A stretch of DNA of 5,391 bases from an uncultured Fimbriimonadales bacterium (GTDB lineage: Bacteria; Armatimonadota; Fimbriimonadia; Fimbriimonadales; GBS-DC), in contig CALGZO010000263.1 in NCBI GenBank assembly GCA_937934465.1, positions 1 to 5,391 on the forward strand. The letters are read 5' to 3'. Numbering within the stretch: position 1 is the stretch's first letter; each line of letters opens with the position of its first letter. Below are positions 1-5,383 of this stretch, one piece after another. A program made the translations under genes and the position numbers. A model generated the notes under the pieces. It saw nothing but the letters and a program-made list of their open reading frames with translations. It made no database searches and was not told where the DNA came from.

Positions 1-1
1 T

Positions 2-589
2 ATGGGCGCGCCCCTAAGCGAATCGTTTTACTTGCAGCCGACGGTGGAGGTCGCCCGTGCGCTGCTGGGCTGCTGGCTGGTGGTGCAGGACGCGCAGGGC
101 TGGATTGGCGGGCGGATTGTGGAGGCAGAGGCGTATACGCACGACGACCCGGCGTGCCACAGCTATCGGGGCAAGACGCAGCGGAACGCGCCGATGTTCG
201 GACCGCCGGGTATCGCATATGTCTACCTCATCTACGGCGTGCATGAGTGCTTCAACGCCGTGTGCCAGCCGATTGGGGTGGGCGACGCGGTGCTTATCCG
301 CGCCATCGAGCCGAAGCTGGGGCTGGAAGCGATGTATGCACGGCGCGGACAGGTGCACTGGACGCAGCTCTGTCGCGGACCGGGCAATCTCTGTCGGGCG
401 TTGGGCATCACACGCGCGGACAACGGCGTCTCGCTGGTTCACGGACGGATTCAGATTTGGGCGGGCGACCCCGTGCCCGACAGTGCGGTGGGCGTCTCGC
501 CGCGCATCGGTATCACGCAGGGCGTCGAGAAACTGTGGCGGTTCTACGAACGGAGCAACCGCTGCGTGTCGGGGCGGACGGGCGCATGA
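2..589 (+). CDS. DNA-3-methyladenine glycosylase (AAG/MPG family)
   Basis: Base-excision repair enzyme that removes alkylated purines such as 3-methyladenine (family knowledge, Pur_DNA_glyco / AAG fold). The 195-residue product has the usual bacterial length. Visible signatures run in order: the LQPTVEVARALLG opening helix, EAEAY at 41-45 (E43 matches the catalytic Glu and Y45 the intercalating Tyr of human AAG), H53, the RNAPMFGPPG segment at 61-70, YVYLIYG at 73-79 (Y75 matches human Tyr159), FNAV at 84-87 (N85), LIRAIEP at 98-104 (R100), LCRGPGNLCRALGI at 123-136, and SPRIGIT near the C terminus. All residues expected for base flipping and catalysis are present, so it should be active. The ATG at base 2 fits the family start, but the window edge hides the upstream sequence and the ribosome binding site, so a slightly longer N terminus cannot be excluded. 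The stop overlaps the next gene as ATGA, which implies translational coupling. Confidence 0.95.
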   Translation: MGAPLSESFYLQPTVEVARALLGCWLVVQDAQGWIGGRIVEAEAYTHDDPACHSYRGKTQRNAPMFGPPGIAYVYLIYGVHECFNAVCQPIGVGDAVLIRAIEPKLGLEAMYARRGQVHWTQLCRGPGNLCRALGITRADNGVSLVHGRIQIWAGDPVPDSAVGVSPRIGITQGVEKLWRFYERSNRCVSGRTGA

Positions 590-1374
590 GCGGGCTATGG
601 GGGCTGGGTTTGGCAGGGTGCGTGGCGCTGGTGGGCTATCGGTTGCGCCTGCTCACGCTTGGGGGCGCGTTGAGCGCGCTGGCGGTCGGCGCGAGCGTGT
701 TCGGGATAGGCGGCTGGGCGGCGAGCGCGCCGATGCTGGCGTTCTTTTTCAGCGGTAGCCTGCTGCCGCGCCTGCTGGGGCGACCGCACAAGACCGAGCG
801 GCGCACCGCGCTCCAAGTGCTGGCGAACGGTCTCGCGCCGACGCTGTGCTGCTGGGGCGCGTGGGCGTTGCCCGAACATGCGCTTGCGTGCTGGTGGGGC
901 TACGCTGCGGGTCTCGCGACCGCCGCCGCCGACACTTGGGCGACCGAGTTCGGCACAAGGTTCGGCAAGGGGGCACGGCATATCCTGACAGGCAGCCCTG
1001 TGCCCAAAGGCGAGTCGGGCGGCGTGAGTTTCGTGGGTACTTTGGGCGGCGGCGCAGGCGCACTCGCGATTGCCCTGCTCAGCGCGCCGCTGATGCACAA
1101 CCGCGCAGCCGCAATACTCACTGTCGCCGCGCTGGGCGTAGCAGGCATGCTTCTCGATAGCCTGCTGGGCGCGACGCTGCAGGCGCGCTACGCCTGCCCC
1201 GTGTGCCAAGCAATCGGCGAGCGACGCCAGTGCTGCAACACACGCGCCCAACCCCACCGCGGCGTCCACTGGATGGATAATAACACCGTGAACCTGTTGA
1301 GCGTGTGTTGGGGCGCGCTTAGCGGCATCGCGTTTTATTTTCTCGAAGCGTTCCTTCATACGAACGGAGACTAA
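586..1374 (+). CDS. DUF92 / VTE6-like integral membrane protein
   Basis: A 262-residue hydrophobic protein of the DUF92 family. Plant member VTE6 is a phytyl-phosphate kinase, so a prenyl-phosphate kinase-like role in the membrane is possible, but the bacterial substrate is not known to me. Family marks: QVLANG at 77-82, ADTWATEFG at 115-123, the SPVPKGESGGVSFVGTLGG stretch at 137-155, LLDSLLGATLQ at 189-199, a CPVC pair at 204-207 followed by CC at 216-217 (metal-ligand-like), and the WMDNNTVNLLS segment at 229-239. Hydrophobic stretches lie roughly at 7-60, 83-115, 150-168, 174-198 and 234-256, giving about five to seven membrane segments. The start chosen is the ATG that overlaps the glycosylase stop. 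The same frame stays open far upstream, but only inside the glycosylase gene, and homology begins near this ATG. The upstream SD is only a weak G-rich run at 571-577, consistent with coupled translation. Confidence 0.88.
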   Translation: MSGLWGLGLAGCVALVGYRLRLLTLGGALSALAVGASVFGIGGWAASAPMLAFFFSGSLLPRLLGRPHKTERRTALQVLANGLAPTLCCWGAWALPEHALACWWGYAAGLATAAADTWATEFGTRFGKGARHILTGSPVPKGESGGVSFVGTLGGGAGALAIALLSAPLMHNRAAAILTVAALGVAGMLLDSLLGATLQARYACPVCQAIGERRQCCNTRAQPHRGVHWMDNNTVNLLSVCWGALSGIAFYFLEAFLHTNGD

Positions 1375-1418
1375 CCATATTGGCAGGAATCCTGACTCGC
1401 GGGTTGAATACAAGGCGC

Positions 1419-1424
1419 GAGGTG
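1419..1424 (+). promoter_or_regulatory. Ribosome binding site deciding the start at 1431
   Basis: GAGGTG six bases before ATG 1431 is a good Shine-Dalgarno match at good spacing. It favours the ATG over the in-frame TTG at 1380, which would add 17 unlikely residues ahead of the positively charged membrane-anchor N terminus. Confidence 0.8.
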
Positions 1425-1430
1425 AACTCT

Positions 1431-2069
1431 ATGGCGAAACGCGAGTCGGGACGAATTTTGGGCGTGCTGGTGTTGCTGCTGCTTATTGCGGGCGTTGGCG
1501 TCGGCGCGTGGTACTTCTTGGTCTACACGAAGTCGCCTCAGTACGCGCTCAGTCAGTTCTTCGCCGCGGCGCAAGCGGGCGATAAGGACAAGGTGGATCG
1601 ATTCACCGACAAGTCGGGCGGTATTGTGGGCTTCCTCAGCACCGTCGCGGCGATGGCGCCCAGCATGGCAGGGCTGGACCCCGTGCGGATGATTTACCCA
1701 GGCTACGGCGGCTCGGATTTGGGGCAGACTCAGAAGGTCGCCGTCAACTCCGTCACGGTGGAGGGCGAGGTCGCCAAAGTGCAGGTGACGATGGAGATTG
1801 CACGCGACGGCAAAACCGAGACCATTCAGCCGACCTATGTGTTGCGAAAGACTGAGCAGGGCTGGAAAGTCGCAGTGCAGGATACGGCGTTCGGCTCGTT
1901 CAACCAGTTTGTGCCGGGCGCGCTGCGTCAAAGCACGGCGCGAATGATGCGCCAAGCCCGTGCGAACCCGATGGCGGCGCAGTTCTTGGGGCAGTTGCAG
2001 AACCTGCGCTCCGAGATTGACCAGTACCCGCAGTTTCGCGACTTCCTGAAGAGCGCAGGGGCGTTGTAG
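1431..2069 (+). CDS. Membrane-anchored protein with DUF4878/NTF2-like domain
   Basis: A 212-residue protein of unknown function. It starts with a short basic cytoplasmic tail (MAKRESGR), then one strongly hydrophobic helix at about 9-31, and the remainder should lie outside the cytoplasmic membrane. No lipobox cysteine is present, so it is an uncleaved anchor and not a lipoprotein. Residues 36-58 (SPQYALSQFFAAAQAGDKDK and onward) are the typical opening helix of DUF4878/NTF2-like domains. Alternating strands follow at about 102-150, including NSVTVEGEVAKVQVTMEI and the YVLRKTEQGWKV hairpin (W145), the usual end of the cone-shaped fold. A helical C-terminal tail (about 154-212) is less typical. 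The domain assignment rests on pattern, with no catalytic residues recognised. The stop touches the start of the transporter gene, so the two are probably translated together and the protein may assist or sit beside that transporter (inference). Confidence 0.75.
   Translation: MAKRESGRILGVLVLLLLIAGVGVGAWYFLVYTKSPQYALSQFFAAAQAGDKDKVDRFTDKSGGIVGFLSTVAAMAPSMAGLDPVRMIYPGYGGSDLGQTQKVAVNSVTVEGEVAKVQVTMEIARDGKTETIQPTYVLRKTEQGWKVAVQDTAFGSFNQFVPGALRQSTARMMRQARANPMAAQFLGQLQNLRSEIDQYPQFRDFLKSAGAL
2057..2061 (+). promoter_or_regulatory. Ribosome binding site for the GTG start at 2070
   Basis: AGGGG eight bases before GTG 2070 lies inside the end of the preceding gene. It supports the GTG codon. The next usable in-frame start codons fall within the first membrane helix and would damage it. 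Confidence 0.55.
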
Positions 2070-3362
2070 GTGTCCCTCGCCCCCCAAGCGCGTCCGCCGC
2101 GGTGGTATCACGGTCTCACGGGCTATCACTGGCTCGTGTTGACAGTCGCTGCGCTCGGCTGGCTGTTTGACACGATGGACCAGTGGCTTTATGTGTTGGC
2201 GCGTCAGCCTGCGATGACGGAGTTGCTCGGTCCGGACGCGCCGAAAGAGGCGGTCGCGTACTATTCAAGCGTTGTGCAGGCGATTTTCATCGCGGGCTGG
2301 GCGACGGGCGGTTTCCTGTTCGGCATCGTCGGCGACAAGTTGGGGCGCACGCGCACGATGATGATTACCGTGCTGATGTACGCGGGGTTCACAGGGCTAA
2401 GCGCGTTCGCCCAGACTTGGGAGCAGTTCGCGCTGTTGCGCTTCTTGGTGGGGTTGGGGATTGGCGGCGAGTTCGCGGCGGGCGCGGCGTTGGTGGCGGA
2501 GACCTTCCCTGCGCACGCGCGACCGACCGCGCTGGGCATTATGCAAGCCTGCTCGGCGATTGGCAACCTGCTCGCGGCGGTCATCTATCTGCTGGTGGGC
2601 GCGAACCCCAACTTGGGCTGGCGCTGGGCGTTCGCTGTCGGGTTCTTCCCCGCACTGCTGGTGTTCGTTATACGGCTGTTCGTGCGCGAACCTGAAAGCT
2701 GGCATCGTGCGCGCGCCGTGGGCGAGAAGCTCGGCTCCTTCGTGGAGCTGCTGCGCGACCCACGCTGGCGACGCCACACGCTGATTGGCGTGGGGCTGGC
2801 GGCGGTCGGCGTCAGCGGCTTCTGGGGCATCGGTACATGGTCGCCCGAACTGCTCAAGCAAGCCATCAACCCGGAGGGCGACCCTGCGCTGAACTCACTG
2901 GTGGAAACGCGCAAGACCTACGCTGTGATGATGCAGCAGGTGGGGGCGTTTTTCGGCATGCTTGGCTGGGCGATACTGGCGCAGCGCATCGGTAGGAAGC
3001 CCACCTTCGCGCTCACTTTTCTGGCGTGCATGGGGGTCGTGCCTGCCACCTTCTTCCTAACGACTTCGTTCGAGCGTGCGCTGTTGATGTACCCGCTGCT
3101 GGGCTTCTTCACGACCTCGCTGTTCGCAGGCTACGCGGTCTACTTCCCCGAGCTGTTTCCGACGCGCCTGCGCGCCACTGGCGTCGGTTTCTGCTACAAT
3201 GTAGCGCGCTATATCGCTATCGCTGCGCCCTACACCTTCGGCTTGCTGACCGTCGCTTACAGCATCCAGTGGGCGGCGACGATTCTGTCCAGTGTGTTCC
3301 TGCTGGGGTTGCTGGTGTTGGCGTTCGCGCCCGAAACGAAGGGCAAGCCGCTGCCCGAATGA
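2070..3362 (+). CDS. Major facilitator superfamily transporter
   Basis: A 430-residue, twelve-helix secondary transporter of the cytoplasmic membrane, full length for the superfamily. Helix 1 at about 19-40 carries the FDTMD pair of acids (D34, D37), as in metabolite:H+ symporters. Motif A follows at 85-93 (GIVGDKLGR), with its weaker C-half counterpart at 303-311 (LAQRIGRKP). The GLGIGGEFAAGAALVAETFP stretch at 128-147 and RPTALGIMQ at 151-159 resemble the sialate/aromatic-acid:H+ symporter branch, which suggests an organic acid or similar small metabolite as substrate, driven by protons. ELFPTRLRATGVGFCYNVAR (361-380) and the terminal PETKGKPLPE are also typical. The central cytoplasmic loop lies at about 205-235. 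The substrate cannot be read from sequence. The gene abuts the upstream anchored-protein gene with no spacing and in the same frame, and precedes an aldehyde dehydrogenase gene by 49 bases. Confidence 0.9.
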   Translation: MSLAPQARPPRWYHGLTGYHWLVLTVAALGWLFDTMDQWLYVLARQPAMTELLGPDAPKEAVAYYSSVVQAIFIAGWATGGFLFGIVGDKLGRTRTMMITVLMYAGFTGLSAFAQTWEQFALLRFLVGLGIGGEFAAGAALVAETFPAHARPTALGIMQACSAIGNLLAAVIYLLVGANPNLGWRWAFAVGFFPALLVFVIRLFVREPESWHRARAVGEKLGSFVELLRDPRWRRHTLIGVGLAAVGVSGFWGIGTWSPELLKQAINPEGDPALNSLVETRKTYAVMMQQVGAFFGMLGWAILAQRIGRKPTFALTFLACMGVVPATFFLTTSFERALLMYPLLGFFTTSLFAGYAVYFPELFPTRLRATGVGFCYNVARYIAIAAPYTFGLLTVAYSIQWAATILSSVFLLGLLVLAFAPETKGKPLPE

Positions 3363-3401
3363 GCAGGAGGGGTTTGAAGGCGCGTGTGGAATCTGATAGG
3401 C

Positions 3402-3406
3402 GGAGG
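3402..3406 (+). promoter_or_regulatory. Ribosome binding site for aldehyde dehydrogenase
   Basis: GGAGG five bases before ATG 3412 is a strong Shine-Dalgarno sequence. An in-frame TAG at 3397-3399 rules out any start further upstream. Confidence 0.85.
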
Positions 3407-3411
3407 CGACG

Positions 3412-4878
3412 ATGCAAACCTATAGGCTCTTTATCGACGGCGAGTGGATAGACACAGCGGATTACTACGAGGTGCGCAACCCTGCCACGGGCGAGGCGAT
3501 AGCGACCTGCGCTGTGGCGGGCGAATCGGAGCTGAACGCGGCGGTCGAGGCGGCGCAACGCGCGTTCCCTGACTGGGCGGCGCGTTCCTACGAGGAGCGC
3601 GGCGAGATTCTCCGCGCCGTCGCGCAGGGCGTCAAAGCCCGCTATGAGGAGTTCGCACTCGTGGAGTCGCAGCAGACAGGGCGCTGCCTGCGCGAGACGA
3701 TGGCGCACGATGTGCCCTCCACGATTGCCGTGCTGGAATACTTCGCAGGCGTCGCGCCCGCCACACTGGGCGAGACGATTCCTGTGCCGGGCGCGTACCT
3801 GAACTACACGCGCCGCGAGCCTTACGGCGTGGTCGGCGCAATCACCCCGTGGAACTTCCCGCTATGGCTGGCGGTGATTAAAATCGCCCCTGCGCTCGCG
3901 GCAGGCAACACGATGGTTCTCAAACCTGCTCCCACCACGCCGCTGACCGCGCTTATGCTCGCCGATGTGATGCGTCAAGCGGGCGCGCCAGCAGGCGTGT
4001 TTAATGTGTTGACCGACCCGACGCCCGATGTTGTGGGCGACCTGCTGACGCGCCACCCACAGGTGCAGAAGATTTCCTTCACAGGCTCGACGGGGGTGGG
4101 CGTGCGCGTGATGCAGAACGCCGCGACGCATATCGCGCCCGTCTCGTTGGAGTTGGGGGGCAAGTCGCCCTTTATCGTGTTCGCCGACGCCGAGTTCGAC
4201 CGCGCGCTCGCCCACGCGCTGCTCGCCAACTACTTCGCGCAGGGGCAGATGTGTACTGCAGCGACGCGAATCTTCGTCGAGAAACCCCTCTACGAGCGGT
4301 TCCGCGACGCCTTCGTGCAGCGCGCGCAACGCCTGCAGATTGGCGACCCTCAAGACCCCACGACCGAGTTCGCTACCTTGCACAAACGCGAGCAACTGGA
4401 GAAGACCGAGTTCTATGTGCGTACGGCGGTCGAGGAAGGCGCACAGGTGTTGACGGGCGGCAAGCGCATCACCGAACCGCCGTTTGACAAGGGGTTCTAC
4501 TTCCAGCCCACTGTGTTGGCGAATGTGCAGCCCACGATGCGCGTCGCCTGCGACGAGATTTTCGGACCAGTGGCGATGCTGATGCCGTTCGAGGGCGAGG
4601 ACGAGGCGTTGCGCCTTGCGAATCAGACCGACTATGGGCTGGCGGCAGGTATTTGGACGAAAGACATCGGCAAGGCGCTGCGACTGGCGCACCAAATCCA
4701 AGCGGGGAAAGTGTGGGTCAACTGCTACAATATGATACCGCCCCAAGCGCCCTACGGCGGCTACAAACTCAGCGGCTTCGGACGCGAGCTGGGACTACAC
4801 TGCCTGCTGGAACTCTACACCCAAGTCAAGAATGTGCAAGTAGACCTCAGCCCCGACTATTTTGAATGGTTCGGATGA
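3412..4878 (+). CDS. NAD(P)-dependent aldehyde dehydrogenase (ALDH superfamily)
   Basis: A soluble cytoplasmic enzyme that oxidises an aldehyde to the carboxylic acid with NAD(P)+. The 488 residues match the family length and all key elements are present: PWNFP at 146-150 (N148, oxyanion hole), VLKPAP at 169-174 (K171, cofactor ribose), the FTGSTGVG cofactor loop at 223-230, LELGGKSP at 246-253 (E247, general base), GQMCTAATR at 278-286 (C281, nucleophile), and EIFGPV at 382-387 (E382, cofactor binding). The C-terminal part includes NQTDYGLAAGIW (404-415) and PYGGYKLSGFGRELG (447-461). The overall pattern is closest to the betaine-aldehyde / generic ALDH group, but the substrate is not determined by these motifs. 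K171 is followed by APTTP and not the longer NADP-specific patterns, so NAD is slightly more likely (inference). It is the last protein gene before the repeat array. Confidence 0.95.
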   Translation: MQTYRLFIDGEWIDTADYYEVRNPATGEAIATCAVAGESELNAAVEAAQRAFPDWAARSYEERGEILRAVAQGVKARYEEFALVESQQTGRCLRETMAHDVPSTIAVLEYFAGVAPATLGETIPVPGAYLNYTRREPYGVVGAITPWNFPLWLAVIKIAPALAAGNTMVLKPAPTTPLTALMLADVMRQAGAPAGVFNVLTDPTPDVVGDLLTRHPQVQKISFTGSTGVGVRVMQNAATHIAPVSLELGGKSPFIVFADAEFDRALAHALLANYFAQGQMCTAATRIFVEKPLYERFRDAFVQRAQRLQIGDPQDPTTEFATLHKREQLEKTEFYVRTAVEEGAQVLTGGKRITEPPFDKGFYFQPTVLANVQPTMRVACDEIFGPVAMLMPFEGEDEALRLANQTDYGLAAGIWTKDIGKALRLAHQIQAGKVWVNCYNMIPPQAPYGGYKLSGFGRELGLHCLLELYTQVKNVQVDLSPDYFEWFG

Positions 4879-4880
4879 GC

Positions 4881-4897
4881 AACGGTGCGACGCCGTT
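4881..4897 (+). other. Hairpin just after the aldehyde dehydrogenase stop
   Basis: AACGGTG pairs with CGCCGTT around a 3-base loop (seven pairs including one G-T). It begins two bases after the stop codon. No T-run follows, so it is not a classical terminator, but it may stabilise the mRNA 3' end or help termination together with the repeat hairpins downstream. Confidence 0.45.
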
Positions 4898-4923
4898 CGT
4901 ACCGTCGGCGTCCCCGCCGACGA
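4897..4923 (+). repeat. Hairpin repeat A, copy 1
   Basis: Core 4903-4922 is a perfect inverted repeat: arms CGTCGGCG and CGCCGACG around loop TCCC. It is preceded by TCGTAC and followed by A. It is identical to copy 2 except for one base (C versus G at the sixth position of the unit). Such compact GC hairpins in an intergenic region resemble REP-type elements. Confidence 0.85.
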
Positions 4924-4932
4924 AACCCAAAC

Positions 4933-4959
4933 TCGTAGCGTCGGCGTCCCCGCCGACGA
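4933..4959 (+). repeat. Hairpin repeat A, copy 2
   Basis: Same 8-base arms and TCCC loop, core 4939-4958, starting exactly 36 bases after copy 1. Here the hairpin is directly preceded by GTAG (4935-4938), the tetranucleotide typical of REP elements. Copy 1 has GTAC at that place. Confidence 0.85.
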
Positions 4960-4963
4960 GAAC

Positions 4964-4990
4964 TGCTTGGACAAGAATGTCCAAGCCACA
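4964..4990 (+). repeat. Hairpin repeat B, copy 1
   Basis: A 27-base unit with perfect 9-base arms GCTTGGACA (4965-4973) and TGTCCAAGC (4978-4986) around loop AGAA, followed by CACA. It belongs to an array of four full copies. Confidence 0.9.
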
Positions 4991-4996
4991 GGTGTG

Positions 4997-5023
4997 TGCT
5001 TGGACAGGAATGTCCAAGCCACA
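4997..5023 (+). repeat. Hairpin repeat B, copy 2
   Basis: Same arms as copy 1, with loop GGAA (a GNRA-type tetraloop in RNA). It is separated from copy 1 by six bases (GGTGTG). The flanks TGTG and CACA can extend the stem past a bulged C. Confidence 0.9.
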
Positions 5024-5027
5024 AATG

Positions 5028-5054
5028 TGCTTGGACAAGAATGTCCAAGCCACA
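5028..5054 (+). repeat. Hairpin repeat B, copy 3
   Basis: Identical to copy 1 over all 27 bases, loop AGAA. It lies four bases after copy 2. Confidence 0.9.
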
Positions 5055-5055
5055 G

Positions 5056-5067
5056 GGCGTCCCCGCC
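5056..5067 (+). repeat. Truncated repeat A core
   Basis: GGCGTCCCCGCC is the central 12 bases of repeat A, without the outer arm bases. It sits between B copies 3 and 4, showing that the two repeat families are interleaved. Confidence 0.6.
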
Positions 5068-5076
5068 AATACGGTG

Positions 5077-5102
5077 TGCTTGGACATTCCTGTCCAAGCC
5101 AC
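5077..5102 (+). repeat. Hairpin repeat B, copy 4, loop inverted
   Basis: It has the same arms and flanks as the other copies, but the loop reads TTCC, the exact reverse complement of the GGAA loop of copy 2. The hairpin interior is therefore inverted relative to the flanks TGT and CAC, which keep the direct orientation. Confidence 0.85.
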
Positions 5103-5255
5103 GGGGAGTGTGATCGAAAAATATCCTCAAAACTATGAGAACCATTCTCCTGCAACGCAACCATATAAACAACGCGCCATGCTCTGCTTCGTTGTAGAAC
5201 ACCTCCAACCCCATTCGGTGTGCTTGGCGCTGGACGCGACCCTCCTTTTACCCCC
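5103..5255. other. Less GC-rich intergenic stretch without a recognised gene
   Basis: This part between the repeats and the tRNA promoter is clearly richer in A/T than the genes, especially 5107-5180. It holds a 5-base perfect inverted repeat GAGAA-CCA-TTCTC (5137-5149), a 12-base match to the left part of repeat B at 5216-5227, and a pyrimidine-rich run at 5239-5257. Only tiny ORFs without ribosome binding sites occur. Confidence 0.6.
5216..5227 (+). repeat. Probable left-half remnant of repeat B
   Basis: CGGTGTGCTTGG is identical to 5072-5083, the junction into B copy 4, after which the sequence diverges and no right arm follows. It may be a decayed copy. A 12-base match near a repeat array could also be chance. 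Confidence 0.4.
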
Positions 5256-5286
5256 TTGACAGCCGCCCCCGTGTTTGGGGTATATT
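5256..5286 (+). promoter_or_regulatory. Sigma-70-type promoter for the tRNA gene
   Basis: A perfect -35 box TTGACA at 5256-5261 and a -10 box TATATT at 5281-5286 are separated by 19 bases, longer than the usual 17. A shifted -10 (GTATAT, 18 bases) is also possible. Transcription would begin near 5293, only a few bases ahead of the mature tRNA, as expected for a tRNA promoter. Confidence 0.65.
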
Positions 5287-5296
5287 AATAGCCCGT

Positions 5297-5383
5297 GCGG
5301 ACGTGGTGGAATTGGTAGACACGCTAGATTCAGGTTCTAGTGCGCGAGAGCGTGTGGGAGTTCGAGTCTCCCCGTCCGCACCA
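5297..5383 (+). tRNA. tRNA-Leu, anticodon CAG
   Basis: An 87-base class II tRNA folded by hand. Acceptor stem GCGGACG (5297-5303) pairs with CGTCCGC (5373-5379). The D-stem is GTG/CAC (5306-5308, 5320-5322) with GG in the loop. The anticodon stem is CTAGA/TCTAG (5324-5328, 5336-5340) with loop TTCAGGT and anticodon CAG at 5331-5333, reading CUG. The long variable arm 5341-5355 forms CGC-GAGA-GCG, the mark of a leucine or serine tRNA. The T-stem is GGGAG/CTCCC (5356-5360, 5368-5372) with loop TTCGAGT. Discriminator A5380 (typical for Leu) is followed by an encoded CCA (5381-5383). No terminator is visible in the eight bases left in the window. Confidence 0.97.

Noticed and set aside
595..1413. 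Long minus-strand open frame (272 codons) opposite the DUF92 gene
   Set aside because: Arginine- and alanine-rich shadow of a GC-rich conserved gene, with no family resemblance.
1380..1430. TTG start at 1380 for the anchored protein
   Set aside because: The ATG at 1431 has a good Shine-Dalgarno and gives a normal basic N terminus before the membrane helix.
3190..4730. TGCTACAAT resembling an extended -10 box, inside both the transporter gene (near 3190) and the aldehyde dehydrogenase gene (near 4723)
   Set aside because: Both encode Cys-Tyr-Asn in conserved segments. No -35 partner or suitable downstream gene is present.
3862..4746. Long minus-strand open frame (294 codons) opposite the aldehyde dehydrogenase gene
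   Set aside because: The plus strand holds every ALDH motif, and the antisense translation looks like a GC-codon shadow.
4964..5102. CRISPR array
   Set aside because: The units are palindromic, spacers are only 4 to 22 bases and unequal, and no cas genes are present.
4862..5259. Open frames of 70-140 codons on both strands over the repeat array
   Set aside because: They exist in all six frames because the repeats lack stop triplets. They have repeated low-information translations and no convincing ribosome binding sites.
5179..5259. A 26-codon ORF starting at ATG 5179
   Set aside because: No ribosome binding site and no recognisable features. It ends at the -35 box of the tRNA promoter.
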